The translations under genes and the position numbers were made by a program. Below are positions 1-7,160 of a stretch of DNA of 16,848 nucleotides, one piece after another (the stretch's first letter is position 1; every line of letters begins with the position of its first letter). The stretch lies in the NCBI GenBank assembly GCA_030833145.1, contig JAURHT010000031.1:1-16848 (forward strand), read 5' to 3'. The notes beneath the pieces are model-generated. The model saw only the letters and a list, made by a program, of their open reading frames with translations. It was not told the DNA's origin and made no database searches. This DNA is from Aquirufa sp. (lineage in GTDB: Bacteria; Bacteroidota; Bacteroidia; Cytophagales; Spirosomataceae).

Positions 1-556
<556 letters not shown>

Positions 557-603
557 TTATGTTAAAATCGTCATGTAATGTTCGTTTTTTCGTTTACTTT
601 ACG

Positions 604-637
604 TTTGAAAAATGGAACGTTACAAAGATACGTTTTG
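604..637 (+). promoter_or_regulatory. Candidate promoter for the lipoprotein/porin pair
   Basis: TTTG at 604-607 is followed after 21 bp by TACGTTTTG at 629-637, close to the Bacteroidota -33/-7 pair TTTG and TAnnTTTG with one extra T. Transcription would begin around 644 and the downstream ATG is at 672. The element overlaps the opposing candidate proS -7 site, so the two promoters may compete. Pattern match only. Confidence 0.35.
623..630 (-). promoter_or_regulatory. Candidate -7 element for proS
   Basis: The minus strand reads TATCTTTG here, an exact match to the Bacteroidota -7 consensus TAnnTTTG. The predicted start of transcription would lie near 616, giving a leader of about 60 nt before the proS ATG at 553. 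I see no clear TTTG -33 partner at the expected distance, so this rests on the -7 match and its position in a divergent intergenic region. Confidence 0.4.
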
Positions 638-671
638 TTAGGCTTTTAATTGACATCATCCGCTAAAAACC

Positions 672-1631
672 ATGAAAAATCAATCCTTTGCTTACTTATT
701 GCTTGTAGGATTTGGAATCCTTTCCAGCTGCGTGAATGTGACGAATAACTCGTACGCATCAGATGATTTATACGATGAAGCGAATCGTTCCGTTCAGATT
801 GCCAAAGTTCAGGCCGCTAAAGCCGCTAAAGAAAAGAAATACCTCGATTTTCAAGATTTAGAGGAGGATGAAGTGGAAGTGATTGAGGAAGAGGAAGGTC
901 TAGCTCAGCGTAATGTGGTTAATCCTAATTTATATCAATCTGCTTATCAGCAAGGACTTTCAGATGGTCTATTCAATAGTCCTTATTTAGGTTATGGATA
1001 TCGCTATACTCCATTCTCCTATTGGAGTCCTTCTTATTCCTTCTTCGGAAGTCCATTTAGAACATTTGGTTTAGGTATTGGGGTATCCGCGTTAAATCCG
1101 TATTCATTTTACAGTCCGTTCAATGATCCGTTTAATCCGTTTTTTGATCCCTTTAATCGCCCGTTCTACAGTCCATTCTATGGGGCATTTTACAATCCTT
1201 ATGGGTTTAATAATTTCTACAGAACGTATAATTACTATGGACCAGGAGGGAATTACACAGGATATAGTGGGCAATACCAAACGGGGGATTTAAGAGAACG
1301 CAAGAGCTTTGGGCCTCGTGAAGATCGTTCAACTAACCGAAATTCAGGAGGAAATTACACCAATTCACCTCGCGGAGGGAATAATTCCTATAACACACAG
1401 GGAAACAATCTTCCACGCGTAAATACGCAACAAACGGAAGGTTCAGGTTCTAGCTCTCAACAATATGTGGCACCGCGCCGTAATTCAAATTACGAGTACC
1501 GGTCTGCTCCTGTAGATGGAGGTACTCAACGTAATTATTCAGCTCCTTCTCCATCCTATAGTAGTCCATCTGGCGGTGGTTCAAGCTCAGGAGGCGGTGG
1601 CGGAGGTGGTTCAAGTCGCGGACCTCGTTAA
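672..1631 (+). CDS. Putative lipoprotein, Tyr/Phe/Asn/Gly-rich low complexity
   Basis: Function not recognised. The first 20 residues are a lipoprotein signal: Lys at 2, hydrophobic core at 6-17 and lipobox LSSC at 17-20, so Cys20 should be lipidated. The residues after Cys20 (VNVTNN) lack the acidic or Lys-Asp/Glu type lipoprotein export signal described in some Bacteroidota, so a periplasm-facing location is possible. The mature protein has a short Ala/Lys-rich stretch (44-56), an acidic patch (61-75), an aromatic zone (100-190) with recurring SPF, NPF, DPF and RPF tripeptides, and a Ser/Asn/Gly-rich tail ending in poly-Gly (300-313) and basic residues. It looks intrinsically disordered or film-forming. 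Only 9 bp separate it from the outer-membrane barrel gene, so the two are probably co-transcribed and may work together at the outer membrane. Confidence 0.7.
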   Translation: MKNQSFAYLLLVGFGILSSCVNVTNNSYASDDLYDEANRSVQIAKVQAAKAAKEKKYLDFQDLEEDEVEVIEEEEGLAQRNVVNPNLYQSAYQQGLSDGLFNSPYLGYGYRYTPFSYWSPSYSFFGSPFRTFGLGIGVSALNPYSFYSPFNDPFNPFFDPFNRPFYSPFYGAFYNPYGFNNFYRTYNYYGPGGNYTGYSGQYQTGDLRERKSFGPREDRSTNRNSGGNYTNSPRGGNNSYNTQGNNLPRVNTQQTEGSGSSSQQYVAPRRNSNYEYRSAPVDGGTQRNYSAPSPSYSSPSGGGSSSGGGGGGGSSRGPR

Positions 1632-1640
1632 TATACGATC

Positions 1641-3194
1641 ATGAAAAAAGCTCTTTTCTTATTTTTCAGCGTACTTACGCTGAACATGGCTGTGGCCCAA
1701 ATCTATACTTATCCCAGTTTAGCGAAGCAATTTTCAACTTCGTATTCAACAGGGACAGCGCGTATGCAGGCCTTAGGTGGTGCGAATACGGCGTTAGGGG
1801 CTGACTTGAGTTCCATTACTGGGAATCCAGCGGGTCTAGGTTTGTATACTCGTTCAGAGGTAAATATGAGTTTGGCCTATACCGGGGTTCAAACCAAGTC
1901 GACCTATTTAAGTACTTCCAATGAGGCATCTGAAAATCAAATCCAAATGCCTACGCTTGGAATGGTCATTTCTAGTAATAACCTAAGTGGAGGGGATTGG
2001 CATGGATCATTGGGTTTTGGGTATTCTCGTCAAGCCATTTTTATTCAACCCATTCAAATTTCTGGGACCAACAACCGTAGTTCTTTGTTAGATAACTTTA
2101 TCGAAAAGGCGAATGATAAAGGAGCCACAGGTGCGAGTTTAGATGACGAATATGATTCCTATTCTGGGACGGCTTCATCTGCTGAGGCTTTGGCCTATCA
2201 AACCTATCTAATCAATCCGAATGCTGCTTCTGGAGGTGCTCCATTCGAGCGTTTTCAACCTTTATTGCCTACCAATCAATATGGATCAGCTACTAACACG
2301 GGCGCATTAACATCCTGGGATTTTGCTTATGGTGCTTCCTATCGGGATAAATTCTACTTAGGAGCAGCCATGCATTTTTCGAAAATAACGGCTAGTTCTT
2401 CGACTACTTGGGAAGATGAATTTGTAGGGGCTAAGAATGTGGCAGGATTTCAATATGCAGAGACTTTATTGACGACTGGATCTGGAATTGCGCTTAGTTT
2501 GGGAGGGATTTATAAAGTGAATCCATCCTTGCGTTTGTCTTTTGCCTTCAGAAGTCCGACCTATTATGATCAGATGAACGAAACCTACGATGCCCGTTTA
2601 TTCCCTAACGTAATCGGTATTCCGGCCATAGGTTCCACGGGTAATCCCATCACCATTACGAAAGTGAATCCGATGCGATTAACAACCAATGAGTTTACGT
2701 ATCAATTCTTAAGTCCGATGAAAGTCTCAGGTGGTTTCGCCTTTTTCTTTTCGAAGAAAGGATTCTTAACAGCGGATGTGGAATATGTAGGATACGGTGG
2801 AATGAAAGTCTATTCTGCAGAATTAGGTGGTTCTGCTAATCAAGCATTTCAGACGAAGTACAATGGTCAAATCTCCCGCAATTTTGAAGGGGCTTTGAAT
2901 CTTAAAGTAGGATCTGAAATTCGTGTTTCTCCCTCTTTAAGTATTAGAGGTGGCGCGGCGATGTTTGGAAGTGGATATGCCCCAAGCTATGACACCATCG
3001 ATCGCAATGCTTTTCAATTCTCTGGAGGAATCGGCTACCGTAAATCGAATTTTTACCTTGACTTAACTGCGATTCAGCGTACACAAAAGGATGCGTATAC
3101 GCCGTATACACTTAAAAATGCAGCTGATTATAGTTCAGCCACTTTAAGTTTGACTTCCACTCAATTTATGCTGGGAGGAGGAATCTACTTCTAA
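1641..3194 (+). CDS. Outer-membrane beta-barrel, FadL/OmpP1/TodX-like transporter
   Basis: Probably an outer-membrane channel for hydrophobic molecules, by family resemblance. A Sec signal peptide occupies residues 1-19 (cleavage after AVA). The mature N-terminus carries the family signature: MQALGGANTALGADLSSITGNPAGLGLY lies at 42-69, with the NPAGLG loop at 62-67, where FadL has its NPA motif in the N-terminal hatch region. The rest alternates aromatic and small residues as barrel strands do, and the protein ends in IYF with a C-terminal Phe suitable for BAM-mediated insertion. At 517 residues it is slightly longer than E. coli FadL (about 446 residues). It follows the lipoprotein gene by 9 bp. 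Its TAA stop (3192-3194) overlaps the TAG stop (3193-3191) of the convergent shikimate kinase gene. The substrate cannot be read from sequence. Confidence 0.85.
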   Translation: MKKALFLFFSVLTLNMAVAQIYTYPSLAKQFSTSYSTGTARMQALGGANTALGADLSSITGNPAGLGLYTRSEVNMSLAYTGVQTKSTYLSTSNEASENQIQMPTLGMVISSNNLSGGDWHGSLGFGYSRQAIFIQPIQISGTNNRSSLLDNFIEKANDKGATGASLDDEYDSYSGTASSAEALAYQTYLINPNAASGGAPFERFQPLLPTNQYGSATNTGALTSWDFAYGASYRDKFYLGAAMHFSKITASSSTTWEDEFVGAKNVAGFQYAETLLTTGSGIALSLGGIYKVNPSLRLSFAFRSPTYYDQMNETYDARLFPNVIGIPAIGSTGNPITITKVNPMRLTTNEFTYQFLSPMKVSGGFAFFFSKKGFLTADVEYVGYGGMKVYSAELGGSANQAFQTKYNGQISRNFEGALNLKVGSEIRVSPSLSIRGGAAMFGSGYAPSYDTIDRNAFQFSGGIGYRKSNFYLDLTAIQRTQKDAYTPYTLKNAADYSSATLSLTSTQFMLGGGIYF

Positions 3195-3709
3195 ACGGGA
3201 AGGTATTGATCTAATAGCCAAAGTAACTGGCTAACGGTGATTTCTCCGTCTACTTGAATATCAGCTTGCTGGTAGAAGGGGAGGCGCTCTTCAAAGGTTT
3301 TTTTGATGGAGGCGATCACCACTTCTTCGCTTTGGGTCTTATCTAACAAAGGACGGTTGTTGCCTTGTGCTTTGTATAAACGCTTCGCTAAATCATTTAC
3401 ATCTACGTTTAGGAATACGCTGACGCCATTCGCTTTGATGAAATCCATATTGTCATGAAAGCAAGGTACCCCGCCACCCGTCGCGATCACCATCGATTGA
3501 TCTGGTTGAAATCCACGTAGCGTCTTTTTTTCTATTTCCCGGAAATGCGCCTCACCAAAATTCGAAAAAATCTCAGACACAGTCTTCTGTTCACGGGTCT
3601 CAATTAACTTATCCATGTCCATGAAGGAGTAACCAACATTCTTTGCTAATTCTTTTCCCAAGGTACTTTTACCCGAGGAGGGCATTCCTACTAAATAGAT
3701 ATTCTTCAT
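3191..3709 (-). CDS. aroK: Shikimate kinase
   Basis: Phosphorylates shikimate at the 3-hydroxyl with ATP, a step of the cytoplasmic pathway to chorismate. At 172 residues it has the normal size, and all family motifs are present: Walker A GMPSSGKST at 8-16, the shikimate-binding Asp in DMD (31-33), Arg57 in FREIE, the GGG shikimate loop at 78-80, the lid Arg in NRPLL (119 of 118-122) and the later Arg142 in ERLPFY. The ATG at 3709 places Walker A at the usual distance from the N-terminus. It is the last gene of the three-gene minus-strand unit, 7 bp after the DoxX-like gene. Chorismate also feeds p-aminobenzoate, used by the folate genes just upstream, although those are transcribed the other way. 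Confidence 0.95.
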   Translation of the reverse strand: MKNIYLVGMPSSGKSTLGKELAKNVGYSFMDMDKLIETREQKTVSEIFSNFGEAHFREIEKKTLRGFQPDQSMVIATGGGVPCFHDNMDFIKANGVSVFLNVDVNDLAKRLYKAQGNNRPLLDKTQSEEVVIASIKKTFEERLPFYQQADIQVDGEITVSQLLWLLDQYLPV

Positions 3710-3716
3710 TCTGGTT

Positions 3717-4799
3717 TTATTCTAGGCTTTGTTGAATTTCATCCGCAGAAGGTAAGGCGTAGGAAGACCATTTTCCTTTCACCGTTCCATCTTTTATTAG
3801 CCAAAATCCTGGGCTAGAGCGAACGATTGTTTTAAGTATTTTCGTATCGGCAGAAAGCGCCGGGAACGCTAATTGGTATTTATGACGTAACGCGTTTACC
3901 TCCGCATCTGGTGAGGCCGAAACTAACCAAACGGTGATGTTTTTCAAACCTTTCGTTAGCTGTTCAATTTGCGGTAAAGCCCCCTCATTCATATGGTGAA
4001 TATTGGGGATAATGACCATCAATTTCGCCCCTTTAAAGCTTTCTTGCGTATAATTAGTCGTATCTCCCTCCGCCCACAATTGATAATCGGTAATTAGTGG
4101 TCTAGCCTCTTTTTCATTCGTCGCCTGCATCGAGATGAATTGGGCCGTCGTGTCTGTAGGCATCTCGGTTAGTGTTGTCTCCACACCTTTGATTTTGTAC
4201 ACATAGGAGAACTTTAATGGCTCTCGTTCTTTCATATTCGTGGGAATATGATCGCCTACCGCATACGGTAATCCATCGCTGATAGGCAGGTGGAAATAGC
4301 AGAATGTGCCTAATGCAATACTAGCGATGGCTGTTGCTATTACCCATTTACCTGTTTTTCGATCTTCCGGTTTCTTTGTAATCAATAAAATAGCCGTCAG
4401 AACAAGTAAGAAAATGTCTTTAAAGAAGGATGTCCAGGGCGTTAATTTAATAGTTTCTCCAAAACAGCCACAGTCCGTTACCTTGTTGAAATAGGCCGAA
4501 TAGAAAGTCAGGAATCCAAAGAAAGCGAGGATGCCTACAAAGGCATATAAAGTATGTTTAATGCGGTAATTCAGTGCTAGTGCAATCGCTAGGACAATTT
4601 CTAAACTACTTAATAGAATGGATAAGAGGAGTGCATAGGGAATCCAAAACTTCCAAAAGCCCGCCATAAACGCAAAGTCCACCGAGAATACTTCGAAGTA
4701 TTCTTCTAGCTTTAGTTGGGTTCCAATCGGGTCGTTCAATTTAATGAGACCTGAGAAGATGAAAATTCCCACCAATAAAATCTTCGCGATTTTGGTCAT
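3717..4799 (-). CDS. BT_3928-type membrane protein: DoxX/MauE-like domain plus Cys-less thioredoxin-like tail
   Basis: Function not established. I take the ATG at 4799-4797, giving 360 residues, because it forms a TAATG junction with the preceding gene and begins a natural hydrophobic segment; an ORF 16 codons longer is open upstream but would encode an improbable Ala/Thr-rich leader. The N-terminal half has four helices (about 5-20, 50-72, 82-102 and 124-141) and the DCGCFG motif at 109-114, which resembles MauE/DoxX redox-associated membrane proteins, with Cys110 and Cys112 as a possible redox pair. A further helix lies at about 152-170. The C-terminal soluble part (about 205-360) reads like a thioredoxin/redoxin fold, with a strand-like VIIPNI, a SASPDAEV segment and a putative cis-Pro in SSPGFW, but no CxxC. 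It follows the DUF1599 gene and precedes aroK; the DUF1599/BT_3928 pairing is recurrent in Bacteroidota. Confidence 0.8.
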   Translation of the reverse strand: MTKIAKILLVGIFIFSGLIKLNDPIGTQLKLEEYFEVFSVDFAFMAGFWKFWIPYALLLSILLSSLEIVLAIALALNYRIKHTLYAFVGILAFFGFLTFYSAYFNKVTDCGCFGETIKLTPWTSFFKDIFLLVLTAILLITKKPEDRKTGKWVIATAIASIALGTFCYFHLPISDGLPYAVGDHIPTNMKEREPLKFSYVYKIKGVETTLTEMPTDTTAQFISMQATNEKEARPLITDYQLWAEGDTTNYTQESFKGAKLMVIIPNIHHMNEGALPQIEQLTKGLKNITVWLVSASPDAEVNALRHKYQLAFPALSADTKILKTIVRSSPGFWLIKDGTVKGKWSSYALPSADEIQQSLE

Positions 4800-5377
4800 T
4801 ATTGCTGTTGTTGCTGCTGTTGCTCGCCTTTCAATGTAATCAAGCAAAAGACCGCGTAATTAAGCATGTCTTGGTAATTAGCTTCCACGCCCTCTGAAAC
4901 CAATGTTTTACCATCATTGTTTTCGATTTGTTTCGTACGGAAGATCTTCATCAGAATTAAATCCGTCATACTACTAATGCGCATATCCCGCCAAGCCTCG
5001 CCGTAGTCGTGGTTTTTATTGCGCAATAATTCTAAGGTGATTTCTACTTGCTCATCGTATATGCGGCCTAATTCCTCTGGTGCAAATTCCATTTGATCAG
5101 AACCTTCCAGCGATTTTTGAATCAGCGCGATGATGCAATAGTTGATGATTCCAATGAATTCTCCTTCGATGCCATCCTCGATTTTTTGAGTTCCTTTTTC
5201 TTGGATGCTGCGAATGCGTTGGGCTTTAATGAAGATTTGATCCGTGAGGCTAGATAGTCGTAAAATTCTCCATGAAGTACCGTAATCTTTGTTTTTTTTA
5301 TCAAACAAGGCTTTGCAGTATGAAATTACTTGGCGATATTCGATTTCGGTTTGGGAAGGCGTTGAGTCCCTATTCAT
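4799..5377 (-). CDS. DUF1599 protein with internal duplication and poly-Gln tail
   Basis: Matches the DUF1599 family by pattern; biochemical role unknown. Two copies of one helical domain are visible: residues about 11-93 and about 106-183. The shared landmarks are KNKDYGTSWR versus KNHDYGEAWR, then RLSSLTDQIFIKAQR versus RISSMTDLILMKIFR, and the endings GEFIGIINYCIIALI versus ANYQDMLNYAVFCLI. The repeated DYG and Asp/Arg positions suggest a ligand-binding site in each copy. I recall the family being described as a nucleotide-modification-associated domain, but that assignment is not tested here. The protein ends with seven consecutive Gln encoded by mixed CAA/CAG, and the TAA shares a base with the ATG of the next gene (TAATG), which implies translational coupling. 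Start ATG is at 5377. Confidence 0.85.
   Translation of the reverse strand: MNRDSTPSQTEIEYRQVISYCKALFDKKNKDYGTSWRILRLSSLTDQIFIKAQRIRSIQEKGTQKIEDGIEGEFIGIINYCIIALIQKSLEGSDQMEFAPEELGRIYDEQVEITLELLRNKNHDYGEAWRDMRISSMTDLILMKIFRTKQIENNDGKTLVSEGVEANYQDMLNYAVFCLITLKGEQQQQQQQ
4802..4822 (-). repeat. CAA/CAG microsatellite encoding seven Gln
   Basis: Seven consecutive glutamine codons (four CAA, three CAG) close the DUF1599 reading frame directly before the TAATG stop/start overlap. The tract occupies the position where a ribosome-binding site for the next gene would lie. Confidence 0.9.
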
Positions 5378-5417
5378 AGAATCAGTTTTTAGACGATGCT
5401 CACGTTTTTATAGCCTA

Positions 5418-5425
5418 CAAAATTA
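5418..5425 (-). promoter_or_regulatory. Candidate -7 element for the DUF1599/DoxX/aroK unit
   Basis: The minus strand reads TAATTTTG, an exact match to the TAnnTTTG -7 consensus. It would start transcription near 5411, about 34 nt before the ATG at 5377. No convincing -33 TTTG is seen. It lies in the 75-bp divergent gap before folP, for which I found no comparable plus-strand match. Confidence 0.4.
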
Positions 5426-5452
5426 TTTAAATTATCCTAAAATTCACTCGAT

Positions 5453-6322
5453 TTGGACGCTCTTTTTTCCACAAGTCAAACAATCCGTTTAAATGGGCAA
5501 TTGCTTGATTTTTCGAAGCCCCAAATCATGGGTATTTTAAACATCACCCCCGATTCCTTTTACGAAGGTAGTCGTGTAACTTCGGTCGGTTTAGCCTTGA
5601 AACAGGCTTCTGAGATGATCGCTGCCGGTGCCTTGATTTTGGATATTGGCGGACATTCAACTAGACCCGGAGCTGTACCGGTTAGTCCACAAGAAGAGAT
5701 AGATCGGGTTTGTCCCATTATTTCGGCTATTTCCGCGGCACATCCATCTGTTATTATTTCCATAGATACCTACCGTGTGGCGGTTGCGAAAGCTGCCTTA
5801 GCGGCAGGTGCCCATCTATTTAACGATATCGGTGCCGGTCAAATGGACGAAGGTGTGTTCGATTATATTGTCGAAAATCAAGTTCCATATATTCTCAGTC
5901 ACAGTGTAGGTCGTTTCGAGCAAGTCCACGAAGTGCCTGACTATCAAAATGTGGTGGCGGAGGTATTGCACAATTTATTGCCAAAAGTCCAGGAGCTACG
6001 TTCGCGCGGCTTCAAGGATTTGATAGTGGACCCCGGTTTTGGTTTCTCTAAATCATTGGATCATAATTATAAACTTTTGGCACATCTTCGTTCCTTCAAA
6101 TTATTAGGGGCTCCCATCTTAGCAGGCTTGTCGCGTAAGACCATGATTTGGAAGGAATTAGGCATTTCTGCGGATGAAGCTTTGAACGGATCATCGGTAT
6201 TGCATACGGTTGCCTTATTACAAGGTGCTTCCATTTTGCGAGTCCACGATGTGAAAGAGGCCAAAGAAACCATACATTTAGTTCAAAAATTACAACAAAA
6301 TGGCATATCCCATTTATTATAA
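5453..6322 (+). CDS. folP: Dihydropteroate synthase, probable TTG start
   Basis: Condenses p-aminobenzoate with 6-hydroxymethyl-dihydropterin pyrophosphate to give dihydropteroate, the sulfonamide-targeted step of folate synthesis. With the start at 5453 the protein has 289 residues, a normal length. Motifs in order: GILNITPDSF (27-36), DIGGHSTRPG (64-73), the SIDTYR strand with Asp105, LFNDIGAG (122-129), the DPGFGFSKSLDHN pterin/PABA loop, GLSRKTMIW with its conserved Ser-Arg-Lys, and a terminal RVHDVKE. The frame is closed by a TAA at 5438-5440 and offers no ATG before the one inside the first core motif, so initiation must use TTG at 5453 or, less likely, TTG at 5501. The 3' end overlaps the next gene by 23 bp. 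Confidence 0.93.
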   Translation: MDALFSTSQTIRLNGQLLDFSKPQIMGILNITPDSFYEGSRVTSVGLALKQASEMIAAGALILDIGGHSTRPGAVPVSPQEEIDRVCPIISAISAAHPSVIISIDTYRVAVAKAALAAGAHLFNDIGAGQMDEGVFDYIVENQVPYILSHSVGRFEQVHEVPDYQNVVAEVLHNLLPKVQELRSRGFKDLIVDPGFGFSKSLDHNYKLLAHLRSFKLLGAPILAGLSRKTMIWKELGISADEALNGSSVLHTVALLQGASILRVHDVKEAKETIHLVQKLQQNGISHLL

Positions 6323-7118
6323 AGGCCAATGGCAAGACCCCGATCAGGTGACCGTGTCCATTAAGGATGTTGGTTTCTTGCGTGGCTTTGGCATCTTCGA
6401 TTTCTTCCGTATTATGGATGGGAAGCCCATCTTTATGTCGGATCACTTAGATCGTTTTTTGAGTTCGGCTTCGAAGATGGGTTTGCCACATAGTTATTCT
6501 AAAGAGTCTCTAGCTACTTTAATTAATGAGATCGCAGCTCAATCCGTAGATCCCTGCCTTGGAGTCAAATTGGTCTTAACAGCAGGTTTTAGTTCTAATG
6601 GTTTCGATCCGGTAGGGGAGTCTGAATTGTATATTTTCCCAGGCGTTTTCTCTTTCGCGGAACCTACCGCAGGAATGCGCTTAATGAGTCGCGAATACAA
6701 GCGCGAAATGGCGGATATTAAATCGCTGAATTATGCCTTCGCTTTACGTGAAATGCCTGCGGTTCGTGCAGCTGGAGGCGATGATTTGATTTACCATACT
6801 CCTGAGTTTGGTGTCTCGGAATCGTCCCGTTCTAATTTATTTTATGTCAAAGACGGAGTCATTCATACACCTGCAGATCATATTTTGGAGGGAATTACCC
6901 GTAAAAAAGTGATAGCCTTAGCTTCTTCGGTTTATGAAGTTCGAGTGGGTAAATGTACTTTAGCAGATTTTATGAACGCTGATGAAGTCTTCACCACCGG
7001 TAGTACGAAGCGTGTCTTGCCCATTTTTTCCATTGATGGAAAGCAGATAGGAGAAGATGGGAAGAGGGGTAAAGTGACGGAGAGGTTGTATGGGATGTTG
7101 TTAGCTAATGAAGAATAA
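6300..7118 (+). CDS. Class IV PLP aminotransferase, candidate aminodeoxychorismate lyase
   Basis: A PLP enzyme of the fold shared by branched-chain aminotransferase, D-amino acid aminotransferase and 4-amino-4-deoxychorismate lyase (PabC). The probable PLP lysine is Lys141 in IKSLNY. Other hallmarks are RGFGIFDFFR at 28-37, SESSRSNLF at 173-181 with Glu174 in the conserved acidic position, and DEVFTTGSTKRVLPI at 228-242 with the phosphate-binding TGS. At 272 residues it has the usual PabC/DAAT length. It begins inside the end of folP (23-bp overlap), implying coupled translation. Because PabC makes p-aminobenzoate, the FolP co-substrate, lyase activity is the most economical reading. The TGST motif also occurs in true aminotransferases, so I leave the symbol blank. 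The start fits the family N-terminus (YYKGQW). Confidence 0.85.
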   Translation: MAYPIYYKGQWQDPDQVTVSIKDVGFLRGFGIFDFFRIMDGKPIFMSDHLDRFLSSASKMGLPHSYSKESLATLINEIAAQSVDPCLGVKLVLTAGFSSNGFDPVGESELYIFPGVFSFAEPTAGMRLMSREYKREMADIKSLNYAFALREMPAVRAAGGDDLIYHTPEFGVSESSRSNLFYVKDGVIHTPADHILEGITRKKVIALASSVYEVRVGKCTLADFMNADEVFTTGSTKRVLPIFSIDGKQIGEDGKRGKVTERLYGMLLANEE

Positions 7119-7152
7119 GAGTAGAGATTATAGAGTAGAGATTGTAGATAGT
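7118..7152 (+). repeat. Degenerate heptad tandem repeat, left edge of accessory cassette
   Basis: Five 7-bp units in a row, each beginning AGA: AGAGTAG, AGATTAT, AGAGTAG, AGATTGT, AGATAGT. Units 1-2 and 3-4 form a near-perfect 14-bp duplication (one mismatch). The array starts at the last base of the aminotransferase stop codon and ends 8 bp before the regulator ATG. Confidence 0.8.
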
Positions 7153-7160
7153 TTATTGCC

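Noticed and set aside
5289..5492. 67-codon plus-strand frame before folP
   Set aside because: Overlaps the start of the DUF1599 gene and runs out of frame into folP; no family resemblance.
6096..6446. 116-codon minus-strand frame across the folP/aminotransferase junction
   Set aside because: Lies opposite two well-supported genes and shows no domain; a shadow frame.
7118..7152. CRISPR array
   Set aside because: Units are 7 bp, contiguous and without spacers; no cas gene.
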